DNA of 30,914 nt from JBHENN01 sp046262015 (GCA_046262015.1 JBHENN010000014.1:1-30914), one strand, 5' to 3'; shown: positions 16,460 to 24,037, numbered from the stretch's first letter. Numbers and translations are program-made. Notes: generated from the letters alone by a model not told the origin.

Positions 16460-18673
16460 CTAGCCTCTCTTCGCGGCGCGGCGTGGGGTGCCCACTCGCC
16501 CGTTGGGGTTGACCGGACCGCGCGCAGCGCCGACCGGCGATCGCTGCACCGGCTCGAGCAAGCGTTCGAGCTCGCTGCCTTCCAGGTGCTCTACCTCGAG
16601 GAGACGGTCGGCCAGGCGCTCCAGCGCAGCGCGGTTGTTCTCGAGGAGTCGCGTCGCGTCGGCTTCCGCCTCGCGCAGAAGGCGATCGATCTCCTCTTCC
16701 ATCTCCTGATGGGTCTGGGGCGAGAGCTGCGAGAGCCCGACCTCGTTCCCGAGGAAATCGTCGACCTCCTTCGCGAGGAGGCGCTGACGCCTCGTGCCCA
16801 TACCGAACCGACCGATCATGTCGCGCGCGAGCTCGGTCGCGTGCTCGAGGTCTTGCTCCGCGCCGGTCGAGACCTCGCCGAGCGCCAGGGCTTCGGATGC
16901 GATCCCGGCCATGGAGGTAACCACCTGTCCGTACAGCTCCGAGCTCGTGAACAGCACCGCGTCCGTGTCCCGTCTCATCGCGGCGAGCCCGAGTCCTCGT
17001 CCACGCGCCAGGATCGAGACGCGGTGGACGTCCTCGGCGCGCCCGAGCGCGGTGGAGACGACCGCGTGACCACCCTCGTGATACGCGGCGCGCTGCTTCT
17101 CCTCCTCAGAGAGCACGCGCCCCTTCTTCTTGGGGCCTCCCAGGACGCGCTGGACCGCCTCCTCGAGCTCGCTCATCTCGATCTCCTGCTTCGCTTCACG
17201 CAGGCTGAGCAGCGCGGCCTCGTTGATCACGCTGGCAAGGTCGGCGCCCGAAAAGCCCGGGGTGCGCTTGGCGAGATGGGAGAAGTCGACCGCGGCAGCG
17301 ATGCGCTTCCCGCGCGCGTGCAGCCTGAAGATCTCCTCGCGGCCCGCTTGGTCGGGCTGGTCCATCGTCACGTGCCGGTCGAAGCGCCCAGGACGCAACA
17401 GGGCGGGATCGAGGATGTCGGGACGGTTGGTAGCCGCGATCACGACGATCCCCTGGCTCACCTCGAACCCATCCATCTCGACGAGCATCTGGTTGAGTGT
17501 CTGTTCGCGTTCGTCGCTCCCGCCGCTGCCCCCACCGACACCGCGCCGGCGACCTGCGGCGTCGAGCTCGTCGATGAACAGGATGGCGGGCGCGACCGCA
17601 CGGACGCGCGCGAAGAGGTCGCGCACGCGCGCTGCACCGACGCCGACCAGCGACTCGACGAACTCCGCGCCGGCGACCGAGAAGAACGGCACCCCGGCCT
17701 CGCCGGCGACCGCCTTGGCCAGCAGGGTCTTGCCGCAACCGGGTGGCCCGACCAGGAGTACGCCCTTAGGTGGCGCTGCTCCCACGTCTGCATACTTCTT
17801 GGGGTTCTGCAGGTAGTCCCGCACCTCTTTGAGCTCGGCGACCGCCTCCTCCGCACCGGCAACGTCCGCGAAGCTCACCACCGGTCGGCCCTTGCGCTTG
17901 TAGCGGCCTCGCCCGATCGTCCCGAACATCGTCACCTCGCCGATCCCGGAGCCCCCGCCGCGGGTGGCCGAGAAGAGCAACGCGAACAGGTTCGCGAGGA
18001 TCATCAAGGGGAGCAGGAAGTTGGTCGCGGCGCGCACCGCTTGCTTGCCGGTCTGTGGATCGACCGACACGCGCGCCCCGGCCGCGCTCGCCAGCCGTAC
18101 GAGCTCTCCGGTGATCGTCCCCTGTCCGGAGTAGGACGCCCAGTAGGTCCCGGCGCCGGCGGGCGCCGTCCCTTCCGGGGCCGTCTCCGCCGACGCGTCT
18201 GCATCCGAGCCCTCTTCCGGGGACCCGTCTGGCGCTGTGTCCGAGACGGCAGCGTCCGTGCCCACGTCCACGACCCGCGGTGTTGCCACGAACAGACCCG
18301 TCACCACCGAGTCCTCGTCGAGGAACTCCGCGGTCTGTATCCGTTTCTGGTCCGCCAGCGCGCTCAGCTCGTCGAGGGTCACTTCCTCCCCGGCAGGATC
18401 GGGTGGCAGGTAGGCCAACAACGAGTAGCCGTAGAGGCCGAGGAGCAGGATCAGGCTGAGTGCGAGGAAGACCTGGGACCTGCGCCCGGGACGCTTGCGG
18501 CCAGATGCGCGCGACCGCCGCCAGCGCAGCAGCCGGTCGGCGGCGCCGGCGCGGGCGCGCTGGAGCAGGGGCAGCCGCGCCCGAGCTTCGTCGGCCGCCG
18601 CAGACAGCGGCGGCGCGTCGACCTTCGGGCCGGATACCCCGCCTCTCAGGCGTGGGATCGTGAGCTTCCGCAT
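16460..18673 (-). CDS. FtsH-family membrane AAA+ zinc metalloprotease, divergent
   Basis: A membrane-bound ATP-dependent protease, 737 aa. It has a long basic N-terminal cytoplasmic stretch (1-65), TM1 (about 68-88), an extracytoplasmic domain with a Ser/Asp/Glu-rich insert (about 135-175), TM2 (about 218-235), Walker A GPPGCGKT (309-316), Walker B ILFIDE (364-369) and arginine fingers in RPGRFDR (R430, R433). The zinc motif is HEGGH (532-536), with a third ligand probably D608 in STGAEQDL. All ATPase and protease residues are intact. The pore loop reads FVESLVGVGA where FtsH normally has FVEMFVGVGA, so the substrate-gripping Phe is Leu342. ATG at 18673 has GGAG 7 bases upstream. It heads a minus-strand cluster with the vWA and LVIVD surface proteins. 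Because of the divergent N-terminus and pore it may not be the housekeeping FtsH, so I leave the symbol empty. Confidence 0.93.
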   Translation of the reverse strand: MRKLTIPRLRGGVSGPKVDAPPLSAAADEARARLPLLQRARAGAADRLLRWRRSRASGRKRPGRRSQVFLALSLILLLGLYGYSLLAYLPPDPAGEEVTLDELSALADQKRIQTAEFLDEDSVVTGLFVATPRVVDVGTDAAVSDTAPDGSPEEGSDADASAETAPEGTAPAGAGTYWASYSGQGTITGELVRLASAAGARVSVDPQTGKQAVRAATNFLLPLMILANLFALLFSATRGGGSGIGEVTMFGTIGRGRYKRKGRPVVSFADVAGAEEAVAELKEVRDYLQNPKKYADVGAAPPKGVLLVGPPGCGKTLLAKAVAGEAGVPFFSVAGAEFVESLVGVGAARVRDLFARVRAVAPAILFIDELDAAGRRRGVGGGSGGSDEREQTLNQMLVEMDGFEVSQGIVVIAATNRPDILDPALLRPGRFDRHVTMDQPDQAGREEIFRLHARGKRIAAAVDFSHLAKRTPGFSGADLASVINEAALLSLREAKQEIEMSELEEAVQRVLGGPKKKGRVLSEEEKQRAAYHEGGHAVVSTALGRAEDVHRVSILARGRGLGLAAMRRDTDAVLFTSSELYGQVVTSMAGIASEALALGEVSTGAEQDLEHATELARDMIGRFGMGTRRQRLLAKEVDDFLGNEVGLSQLSPQTHQEMEEEIDRLLREAEADATRLLENNRAALERLADRLLEVEHLEGSELERLLEPVQRSPVGAARGPVNPNGRVGTPRRAAKRG

Positions 18674-18787
18674 GTACGGACTCCATTGTCGCCCACGGCG
18701 CCGCCTCTCTGTCCACCGCGCCCGCGGGCCCTCACGGTAACCGGCCGGCGCGCCGTCTGCGTAGGGGGGCCGTGATAGGAGTTACCC

Positions 18788-18841
18788 GTGCCCGTGCCCG
18801 AGCCCGAGGATGCGCCCTCGGACCAGACCCTGGTGGTCTGA
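18788..18841 (+). CDS. Possible 17-residue leader peptide
   Basis: A short reading frame, GTG at 18788 to TGA at 18841, encodes MPVPEPEDAPSDQTLVV. It is preceded by AGGAG (18778-18782) at 5-bp spacing, which is the only reason to propose it. It lies in the 258-bp divergent gap 18674-18931, upstream of the propeller gene and in the same frame, separated from it by TGA (18839) and TAG (18881). A small hairpin (CAGACC/GGTCTG) overlaps its end. It could be a leader peptide, a decayed 5' end of the next gene, or chance. Confidence 0.25.
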   Translation: MPVPEPEDAPSDQTLVV

Positions 18842-18924
18842 TACCTCGTGCCGCTCGCACGCAACCTTCGGAAGGGCCGCTAGGACCTCGACGTCGGCCG
18901 GGCCGTAGAGCCGGAGCTCACCCC

Positions 18925-18936
18925 CAAGGAGGTGAT
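18925..18936 (+). promoter_or_regulatory. Full-length Shine-Dalgarno overlapping the GTG start
   Basis: AAGGAGGTGATC is an exact 12-base complement of the conserved 16S rRNA 3' tail. The annotated GTG start (18932) lies inside it, with no spacer. TCACC (18918-18922) can also pair with GGTGA (18931-18935), holding AAGGA in an 8-base loop. Normal spacing would point to a start around 18938-18945, where no ATG, GTG or TTG is in frame; the next in-frame GTG is 18968. Confidence 0.6.
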
Positions 18937-20053
18937 CGTCGTACGCAGGCTCGTCGCACTCGCGCTCGTGGCCACCGCTGGAGGCGGGGCCCTCCTCCTC
19001 GTGCGCTCCGGGGACGGGGACACCGGCGTCGTCCGGGAGCCGCGCGCGGGCGGGCCCCGGCGGACGGCCGGCACGTCGCCTGCGACCGCCCCCGCGACCG
19101 CCGCGGACGAGGTCACCCCGTCGGCGCGCCCGGGCGGCAGCGCCCCCGCGGTCCTCTACCTCGATCGGGCCATATTGCGCCGGCTCGGGTCCGACGGGAC
19201 CGACGAGGTGGTCCACCGCTTCCCGGCGGCGGACGTCTTCGCCGCCCCCGGCTCCGACCTCGTCGCGTATGTGACGCCCGGCGTCCCGGTCGTCCACATC
19301 TACGACGTGGCATCGGGCCGGGACCAAAGGATCGGCCTGGGACTGTCGCCGCGCTGGGACCAAGGGGGGCAGCGGCTCGCGTTCCTCCGCCCCACCGAGG
19401 CGCCATGCGAAGGTGAGGGATGCCGGGTGCGCGCCGAGGTCATGGTCGTGAACGCCGTCTCGGGCGACCAGAGGGTGGTCCTCGCTAAGGGGCCCTGGGG
19501 ACTCCTCGGCTGGGCCGGCGAGCGCGTCGTCGCCTACGACGCCGACAACCTGCGCGTGGTCGCCGTCGCCCCGGGGGGGGCGCCGATCGACCTCGGCATC
19601 CAACCGAACGGTTTCTGGGGCGCATCGCCCGACGGTAGGTGGCTGGTCACGCTGCGCCGCGGGCGCTACCGCTTCGAACGCCTCGACCCCGCCGGAGCCC
19701 CCACCGGGGCGACAGTCGCGATCGCGTTCGACCGCGTTCTCGGCGAGGGTGCCTGGAGCCCGGATGCCGCGGCGGTTGCCGCCATCGCCCTGGGCAAGGG
19801 CAGCTCGGAGGTCGTCCTCTTCTCCCCCGGCGCGCCCGAGCCGAGGGCGGTCGACGGCTCCGCCGGTGCGGCCGGCAACCTCGTCTGGTCCGAAGACGGG
19901 ACCGCGTTCATGTTCGCTCAGGTGGATCCCGAGCGGCGGGGCCGGTTGCGCGCGGTGGTGTGCCGGCTCGATGCGGCGCGGTCGTGCGAGCCGCTGTTCT
20001 CGTGGACCGAAGGGGTCTCGCTCCTCAAGCTCTATCTCACCGAGGGGGGTTGA
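18932..20053 (+). CDS. Membrane-anchored TolB/WD40-like beta-propeller protein
   Basis: A protein of unknown function, 373 aa, with an N-terminal hydrophobic segment (VALALVATAGGGALLLV, about residues 8-24) serving as signal anchor. A low-complexity Pro/Ala/Thr linker follows (about 30-70), then a propeller domain outside the membrane. PD40/WD40-like blade motifs are visible: LGLSPRWDQGGQRLAFLRP, GASPDGRWLVTLRRG, GAWSPDAAAVAAIAL and LVWSEDGTAFMFAQ. Three cysteine pairs or near-pairs (CEGEGC, C..DAARSC) suggest disulfides. The start is uncertain because the ribosome site overlaps it. It diverges from the ftsH-like gene. Its last 22 bases overlap the convergent ABC-F gene. Confidence 0.85.
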   Translation: MIVVRRLVALALVATAGGGALLLVRSGDGDTGVVREPRAGGPRRTAGTSPATAPATAADEVTPSARPGGSAPAVLYLDRAILRRLGSDGTDEVVHRFPAADVFAAPGSDLVAYVTPGVPVVHIYDVASGRDQRIGLGLSPRWDQGGQRLAFLRPTEAPCEGEGCRVRAEVMVVNAVSGDQRVVLAKGPWGLLGWAGERVVAYDADNLRVVAVAPGGAPIDLGIQPNGFWGASPDGRWLVTLRRGRYRFERLDPAGAPTGATVAIAFDRVLGEGAWSPDAAAVAAIALGKGSSEVVLFSPGAPEPRAVDGSAGAAGNLVWSEDGTAFMFAQVDPERRGRLRAVVCRLDAARSCEPLFSWTEGVSLLKLYLTEGG

Positions 20054-21654
20054 CCGGTGTCGGCGTGCGCCGCGATCGGATAAGGCGACTCTGCGGCCTC
20101 GGTCACCGTCCCGTCGTGGTTGAACACCAGAAAGCGGTCGAGGAGGCGCATGAACCAGCGGTCGTGGGTGACGACGAGGACGGTTCCCTGGTAGCCCGCG
20201 AGACCCTTCTCGAGGGCTTCGGCAGAATCGATGTCGAGGTTGTCGGTGGGCTCGTCGAGCAGCAGCATGGTCGGGTTCTCCCGCTCCATCACCAGCAGCT
20301 GGAAGCGCGCCTGCTGGCCGCCCGACAACCTCGAGAACGGGCTGTGCGCATCGTCGTGGAGCTCGTAGCGTCTCAGCGTCGCCATCGCATCGCCGAGCAG
20401 CAACCCGCGGGCGCGCAGGACCTCGACGATCGAGTCATCGCCGAGGTCGGGCCGGTCGTGCAGCTGCGAGAACAGGCTCGGCTCGACCCGCGCGCCGAGC
20501 TTCCACGCGCCTTCGTGCGCGATCGGCTCACCCGCCAGCAGCCTCACGAAATGGCTCTTGCCCGAGCCGTTGGGCCCGACGATGCCGACCCGCTCGCCGA
20601 AGAGGATCTCGGTGTCGAACGGGGCCACGATCCCGGGCAGCGCCAGTGCCTCGATGCGTAACGCGAGCTTTCCGGTCCTGCCTCCCCCCAAGCGGATCCG
20701 TACGTCCTGATCGCGCGGCCGGGCGCGCGGGGCGTTCCGTTCTTCGAAGCGGTGCAGCCGCGCCTGGGCGGCCTGGGCGCGCGAGGCCATGTCGGAGTTG
20801 TACGCGGCCTTCCGCTTGAACTCCTTCATCACCGCTTCGAGGCGGTCCCTCTCCCGCGTAAAGAGCTTGCGCTCCTCGTCGATCGCGTCCAACCGGCGCG
20901 CCCGGGCGTCGTGGTAGGTCGCGAACGAAGCCGGATGGGTCCACGCGCCACCGGCTTCGAGGGTTACCACGCGGGTCGATGTGTTCGCGAGCAGCGCGCG
21001 GTCGTGGCTCACGTACAGGATCGTGCGTGGCGAGGTTGCGATCGTGCGCTCGAGCCATTCCTTGCCGGGTATGTCGAGGAAGTTGTCCGGCTCGTCCAGG
21101 AGCAACAGGTCGGCGTCGGAACGGAACAGCGCCTCGAGCGCGAGCCGCTTCTGCTCGCCACCCGACAGGGTGCTCAGGGCTCGGTCGGCGACGGCTGCGA
21201 AGGGGAGCGCCAGAGCGACGGTCGTGCACGTGTCCCACAGGACCTCCGCGTCGTACCCGCCGGCTTCACCCCAGCCCGCGAGCGCGTGGGCGTACGCCAG
21301 ATGCGCCGCGGTCTCGTCCGGAACGCCGCCGATATCTCGCTCCGCGGCGTCCAGGGCCGCCGCGGCGGAGCGCACGCGGGGGCTCGCGAGCGACACCAGG
21401 AACGCCCGCACCGTGCGCGGCCCGTGTCCGGCGATGAACTGGGGCATGTAGCCGATGTGGCCGTCGACGTGGACGTGGCCGCGCTTCGGCTTGTCCTTGC
21501 CCGCGATCACCCGCAAGAGCGTGGTCTTGCCCACTCCGTTCGCTCCGACCAGCGCCGCGTGATGTCCGTCGCCGACCTTGAAGGCGACGTCCTGGAAGAG
21601 GACCCGCCCGCCCGGCAGGACGTACGACAGCTCGGACGTCTCGACGACCGCCAT
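20032..21654 (-). CDS. ABC-F family ATPase, atypical (two ABC domains, no membrane segments)
   Basis: A soluble tandem-ABC protein (540 aa) of the ABC-F class, whose known members act on ribosomes in translation control or antibiotic protection. Domain 1 has Walker A GANGVGKT (37-44), signature LSGGEQ (163-168) and Walker B LLLLDEP (183-189). The inter-domain linker with charged helices spans about 250-310. Domain 2 has Walker A GPNGSGKS (360-367), LSGGQQAR and LLLDEPTDNLD. The usual DEPTNHLD is DEPDNFLD in domain 1 and DEPTDNLD in domain 2, so it is not EttA or Uup. ATG at 21654 has no Shine-Dalgarno; TAACCC lies 12 bases upstream as a weak -10. A palindrome (21675-21695) sits in the promoter region. 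Which ABC-F subgroup it belongs to cannot be said from the sequence alone. Confidence 0.9.
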   Translation of the reverse strand: MAVVETSELSYVLPGGRVLFQDVAFKVGDGHHAALVGANGVGKTTLLRVIAGKDKPKRGHVHVDGHIGYMPQFIAGHGPRTVRAFLVSLASPRVRSAAAALDAAERDIGGVPDETAAHLAYAHALAGWGEAGGYDAEVLWDTCTTVALALPFAAVADRALSTLSGGEQKRLALEALFRSDADLLLLDEPDNFLDIPGKEWLERTIATSPRTILYVSHDRALLANTSTRVVTLEAGGAWTHPASFATYHDARARRLDAIDEERKLFTRERDRLEAVMKEFKRKAAYNSDMASRAQAAQARLHRFEERNAPRARPRDQDVRIRLGGGRTGKLALRIEALALPGIVAPFDTEILFGERVGIVGPNGSGKSHFVRLLAGEPIAHEGAWKLGARVEPSLFSQLHDRPDLGDDSIVEVLRARGLLLGDAMATLRRYELHDDAHSPFSRLSGGQQARFQLLVMERENPTMLLLDEPTDNLDIDSAEALEKGLAGYQGTVLVVTHDRWFMRLLDRFLVFNHDGTVTEAAESPYPIAAHADTGQPPSVR

Positions 21655-21674
21655 GGGTTGAGTGCCGGGTTACC

Positions 21675-21695
21675 GAAGTTGCGCGGCGTAACTTC
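21675..21695. repeat. Imperfect palindrome upstream of the ABC-F gene
   Basis: GAAGTT (21675-21680) and AACTTC (21690-21695) are exact inverted arms around a nearly symmetric GC-rich centre (GCGCGGCGT, 21681-21689). It contains GTAACTT, the half-site of the operator-like repeat at 22648-22670, on the other side of the protease gene. It overlaps the likely promoter of the ABC-F gene and lies just past the end of the protease gene. Confidence 0.4.
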
Positions 21696-21728
21696 CCATG
21701 ACGAGGCCAGCCTCTCATGGGAGGCGGG

Positions 21729-22622
21729 TTACGAGCTGAAGGTCACCGTCACCGATCGTTCGTCGGCGCCACGCAGGACCTTGAGGGCGAGCGTCTTGCC
21801 GGCACCCTCGAGCGCCTCGAACAGGTCGTCCGGGGTGACGGTCGCGCGCCCTCCGGCGTCGACGATCAGGTCGCCCTCGGCGAGCCCTGCCTCCGCCGCG
21901 GGACCTCCCTCTTCCACCTGGCGGATCAGCAAACCGTCGACCTCGGACAGGCCCACGGCGCGCCGGAGGTCGCGTGCCACCGCGGCGGGAGCGATGCCGA
22001 CCCCGAGACGCCGCCGCTCGGTGGCCTCGCCTCGGCCCAGCGCGGTGACCCGGCTCCGGAGCGCGGCGTCGGCCGGGATCGCGAGGTAGAAGCCTTCCCC
22101 GAGGCGGTTGGTGTTGATGCCGAGCAGGTTGCCCCCGGCGTCGACCACGGGCCCGCCCGACGAGCCGGGCAGCAACGGAGCGGTGTGCTCAACTGACCCG
22201 CTGATCCGGCGGCCCCGGGGACCGCGGAAGCTGCGCTGGGTGCCCGACACGAGCCCGAAGGTGACCCTCAGCCCGCGGCCGCCGGGGTTCGAGAGCCCGA
22301 AGACCGGGGCACCGATCGCGATCCCGTTGCCGGACTGGGACTCCGGCCACCGCACCGCCGGGGCGTCGCCGGTATCGACGGACAGGACGGCCATGTCGCC
22401 GTCGACGTCCGCCCCCGCCACCCGTGCGGTAGCGGTCCGCCCATCGTGGAACGTGACCGTGGCCTCCGCGGCGCGCAGGTTGTGCGCGTTGGTCACGACC
22501 TTGCCGGGCTCGATCACGATCCCCGAACCCACCGCCCAGCGCTGGCCGATCCCCACGACCGCGCCGCCGACCTCCCCGGCTACCGTCTGCACCGCTTCCT
22601 GCAACCCTTCCAGCGTGGTCAC
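21729..22622 (-). CDS. Trypsin-like serine protease with C-terminal PDZ domain (HtrA-like)
   Basis: A serine protease of the HtrA/Deg type, 297 aa. The catalytic triad is H47 in VVTNAHN, D76 in DVDGDMAVL and S155 in PGSSGGPVV. The PDZ domain covers about 205-297 (GLLIRQVEEGGPAAEAGLAEGDLIV). Unlike typical HtrA it has no signal peptide or transmembrane anchor: the N-terminus MTTLEGLQEAVQTVAGEV leads straight into the protease, so it is probably cytosolic. The GTG start at 22622 is supported by AGGAGG 7 bases upstream. It diverges from the HxlR regulator, and the inverted repeat between them could let that regulator control it. Loss of an export signal is also possible but no remnant is seen. 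Confidence 0.9.
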   Translation of the reverse strand: MTTLEGLQEAVQTVAGEVGGAVVGIGQRWAVGSGIVIEPGKVVTNAHNLRAAEATVTFHDGRTATARVAGADVDGDMAVLSVDTGDAPAVRWPESQSGNGIAIGAPVFGLSNPGGRGLRVTFGLVSGTQRSFRGPRGRRISGSVEHTAPLLPGSSGGPVVDAGGNLLGINTNRLGEGFYLAIPADAALRSRVTALGRGEATERRRLGVGIAPAAVARDLRRAVGLSEVDGLLIRQVEEGGPAAEAGLAEGDLIVDAGGRATVTPDDLFEALEGAGKTLALKVLRGADERSVTVTFSS

Positions 22623-22647
22623 TTTCGCTCCTCCTCGCTCGTCGCTA

Positions 22648-22670
22648 GTAACTTGTTATCTGCAAGTTAC
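22648..22670. promoter_or_regulatory. Operator-like inverted repeat between protease and HxlR genes
   Basis: GTAACTTG (22648-22655) and CAAGTTAC (22663-22670) are perfect 8-bp inverted arms with a 7-base spacer. This is the most AT-rich patch in a GC-rich stretch, placed 25 bp upstream of the protease start and 4 bp upstream of the candidate -35 of the HxlR gene. HxlR regulators commonly bind such dyads near their own genes, so this is the natural binding site for the adjacent regulator (inference). Confidence 0.65.
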
Positions 22671-22673
22671 CAC

Positions 22674-22703
22674 CTGAGAGCCGTGAGGGGAAGCCGCTAC
22701 GAT
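22674..22703 (+). promoter_or_regulatory. Candidate leaderless promoter of the HxlR gene
   Basis: CTGAGA (22674-22679, 4 of 6 to TTGACA), an 18-base spacer, then TACGAT (22698-22703, perfect TANNNT). The ATG at 22711 follows after 7 bases, where transcription should start. This favours 22711 over the in-frame ATG at 22702, which overlaps the -10. Confidence 0.5.
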
Positions 22704-22710
22704 GCCCAGG

Positions 22711-23154
22711 ATGAGCCCGCCTCCGCCGTCGCCCCGCCCCGAGGCCGGGTCCCCCCTCGAGGACGCTCTGGGGCGCGTCGGTGACCGCTGGAGCCTGTTG
22801 ATCGTCGATGCCCTGCTCGCCGGCCCCCAGCGTTTCAACGAGCTCCTGGACGCTCTCGAAGGTCTCGCCCCGAACGTGCTGTCGCAGCGGCTCAAGCACC
22901 TCGAGAAAGAGGCCATCGTCCTGTCACGGCCCTACTCCCGGCGGCCGCTGCGCCTCGAGTACGAGCTCACCGGGATCGGGCGGGAGCTCGCCGGCGCCCT
23001 GCGTCTGCTGGCCCACTGGGGGTCGCGCGCCAGCGGCGAGGTCCACGCTCCGCGTCACTCGGCCTGCGGCACGCCCATGGAGGCACGCTGGTACTGCCCC
23101 ACCTGCGGGCGCTCCGTGGCCGATGACGAGCCCGCCGACCTGCGCTTTTTGTAG
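22711..23154 (+). CDS. HxlR-family winged-helix transcriptional regulator
   Basis: A DNA-binding regulator, 147 aa, acting as a dimer. The HxlR core is clear: DALGRVGDRWSLLIVDALL, GPQRFNELLDALEGLAPNVLSQRLKHLEKE (recognition helix) and RPLRLEYELTGIGRELAGAL. The C-terminal extension (CGTPMEARWYCPTCGR) has three cysteines in CX10CX2C arrangement, a zinc-ribbon-like tail seen in many actinobacterial HxlR proteins; it may bind metal or sense thiol stress. The start at 22711 is set by the leaderless promoter; 22702 is the alternative. The EamA transporter follows after 4 bp and is probably regulated with it. The divergent protease shares the operator-like repeat. Confidence 0.93.
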   Translation: MSPPPPSPRPEAGSPLEDALGRVGDRWSLLIVDALLAGPQRFNELLDALEGLAPNVLSQRLKHLEKEAIVLSRPYSRRPLRLEYELTGIGRELAGALRLLAHWGSRASGEVHAPRHSACGTPMEARWYCPTCGRSVADDEPADLRFL

Positions 23155-23158
23155 CCGC

Positions 23159-24020
23159 GTGCCGGTCCTCTTCGGGCTCGCGGCCGCCCTGGCCTACGGC
23201 GCGGCCGACTTCGTGGGCGGGTTCGTCAGCCGTCGGATGAGCGTGATCGCGGTCGTGCTCTGGTCCCAGCTCGTCGGGATCGCGCTCCTCGGAGCGATGC
23301 TGCCGTTCTTCGCCGGCGCGCCGAGCGCCCCCGCCCTCGGCTGGGGAGCCGCCGCCGGCATCGCCGGCGCGCTCGGGGTCCTGCTCCTCTACCGGGGGCT
23401 GGCGCGCGGCCGCATGAGCGTGGTCGCGCCGATCACCGCGGTCGAAGCGGCGGCCGTGCCGGTCGTCGCGGGGATGCTGACGGGCGAACGGCCGGGTGCC
23501 GTCGCATCGCTGGGGGTCGGGCTCGCTCTGGTCGCGGTCGCCCTGATCTCGTCCGCGGGCGGGAACCCGGCCCTCGACCGTGCATCAACGCCGGATCCGG
23601 AGCCCGGAGAGACCTCCGTGGCGGGTCGAGCCCCGGGCGTCCCCGAAGCGTTCGGGGCCGGGCTCGCGTTCGGGGCGTTCTTCATCCTGGTCGACCGGTC
23701 CGGGAGCGCGACCGGGCTGTGGCCGTTGATCGGGACCAAGCTCTCGTCCATCGCGCTGGTCGGGCTGCTCGCGCTCGGCGCGCGTCCCTCGCTCCGGGCC
23801 GCTCGCCCCGTCCGCGTGCCCGTCGCCGCGGCGGGCGTGCTCGACGCGCTCGCCAACGTCTTCTACCTCCTGGCGGTCCGGCGCGGCCTGCTATCGCTCG
23901 TGGCGGTCCTTACGTCCATGTATCCCGCCGGGACCGTCCTCCTCGCCCGGGTCGTGCTGGCCGAGCGCATCGCCCCCCGTCAGGCGATCGGGTTCGTCCT
24001 CGCCGGCGCCGCGGTGGTCT

Positions 24021-24037
<17 letters not shown>
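23159..24037 (+). CDS. EamA/DMT-superfamily transporter
   Basis: A drug/metabolite-type exporter in the cytoplasmic membrane, 292 aa, with about ten hydrophobic segments arranged as two EamA halves separated by a hydrophilic loop (about residues 142-162, rich in Pro/Glu/Asp). The first half begins VLFGLAAALAYGAADFVGG and the second EAFGAGLAFGAFFILVDRSG. It ends AIGFVLAGAAVVFIAL, the typical last helix. GTG at 23159 is 4 bp after the HxlR stop and has no clear Shine-Dalgarno, so translation is probably coupled. The substrate is unknown; being behind an HxlR regulator suggests efflux of a compound that the regulator senses. Its end overlaps the convergent ABC-F gene by 17 bases. Confidence 0.92.
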
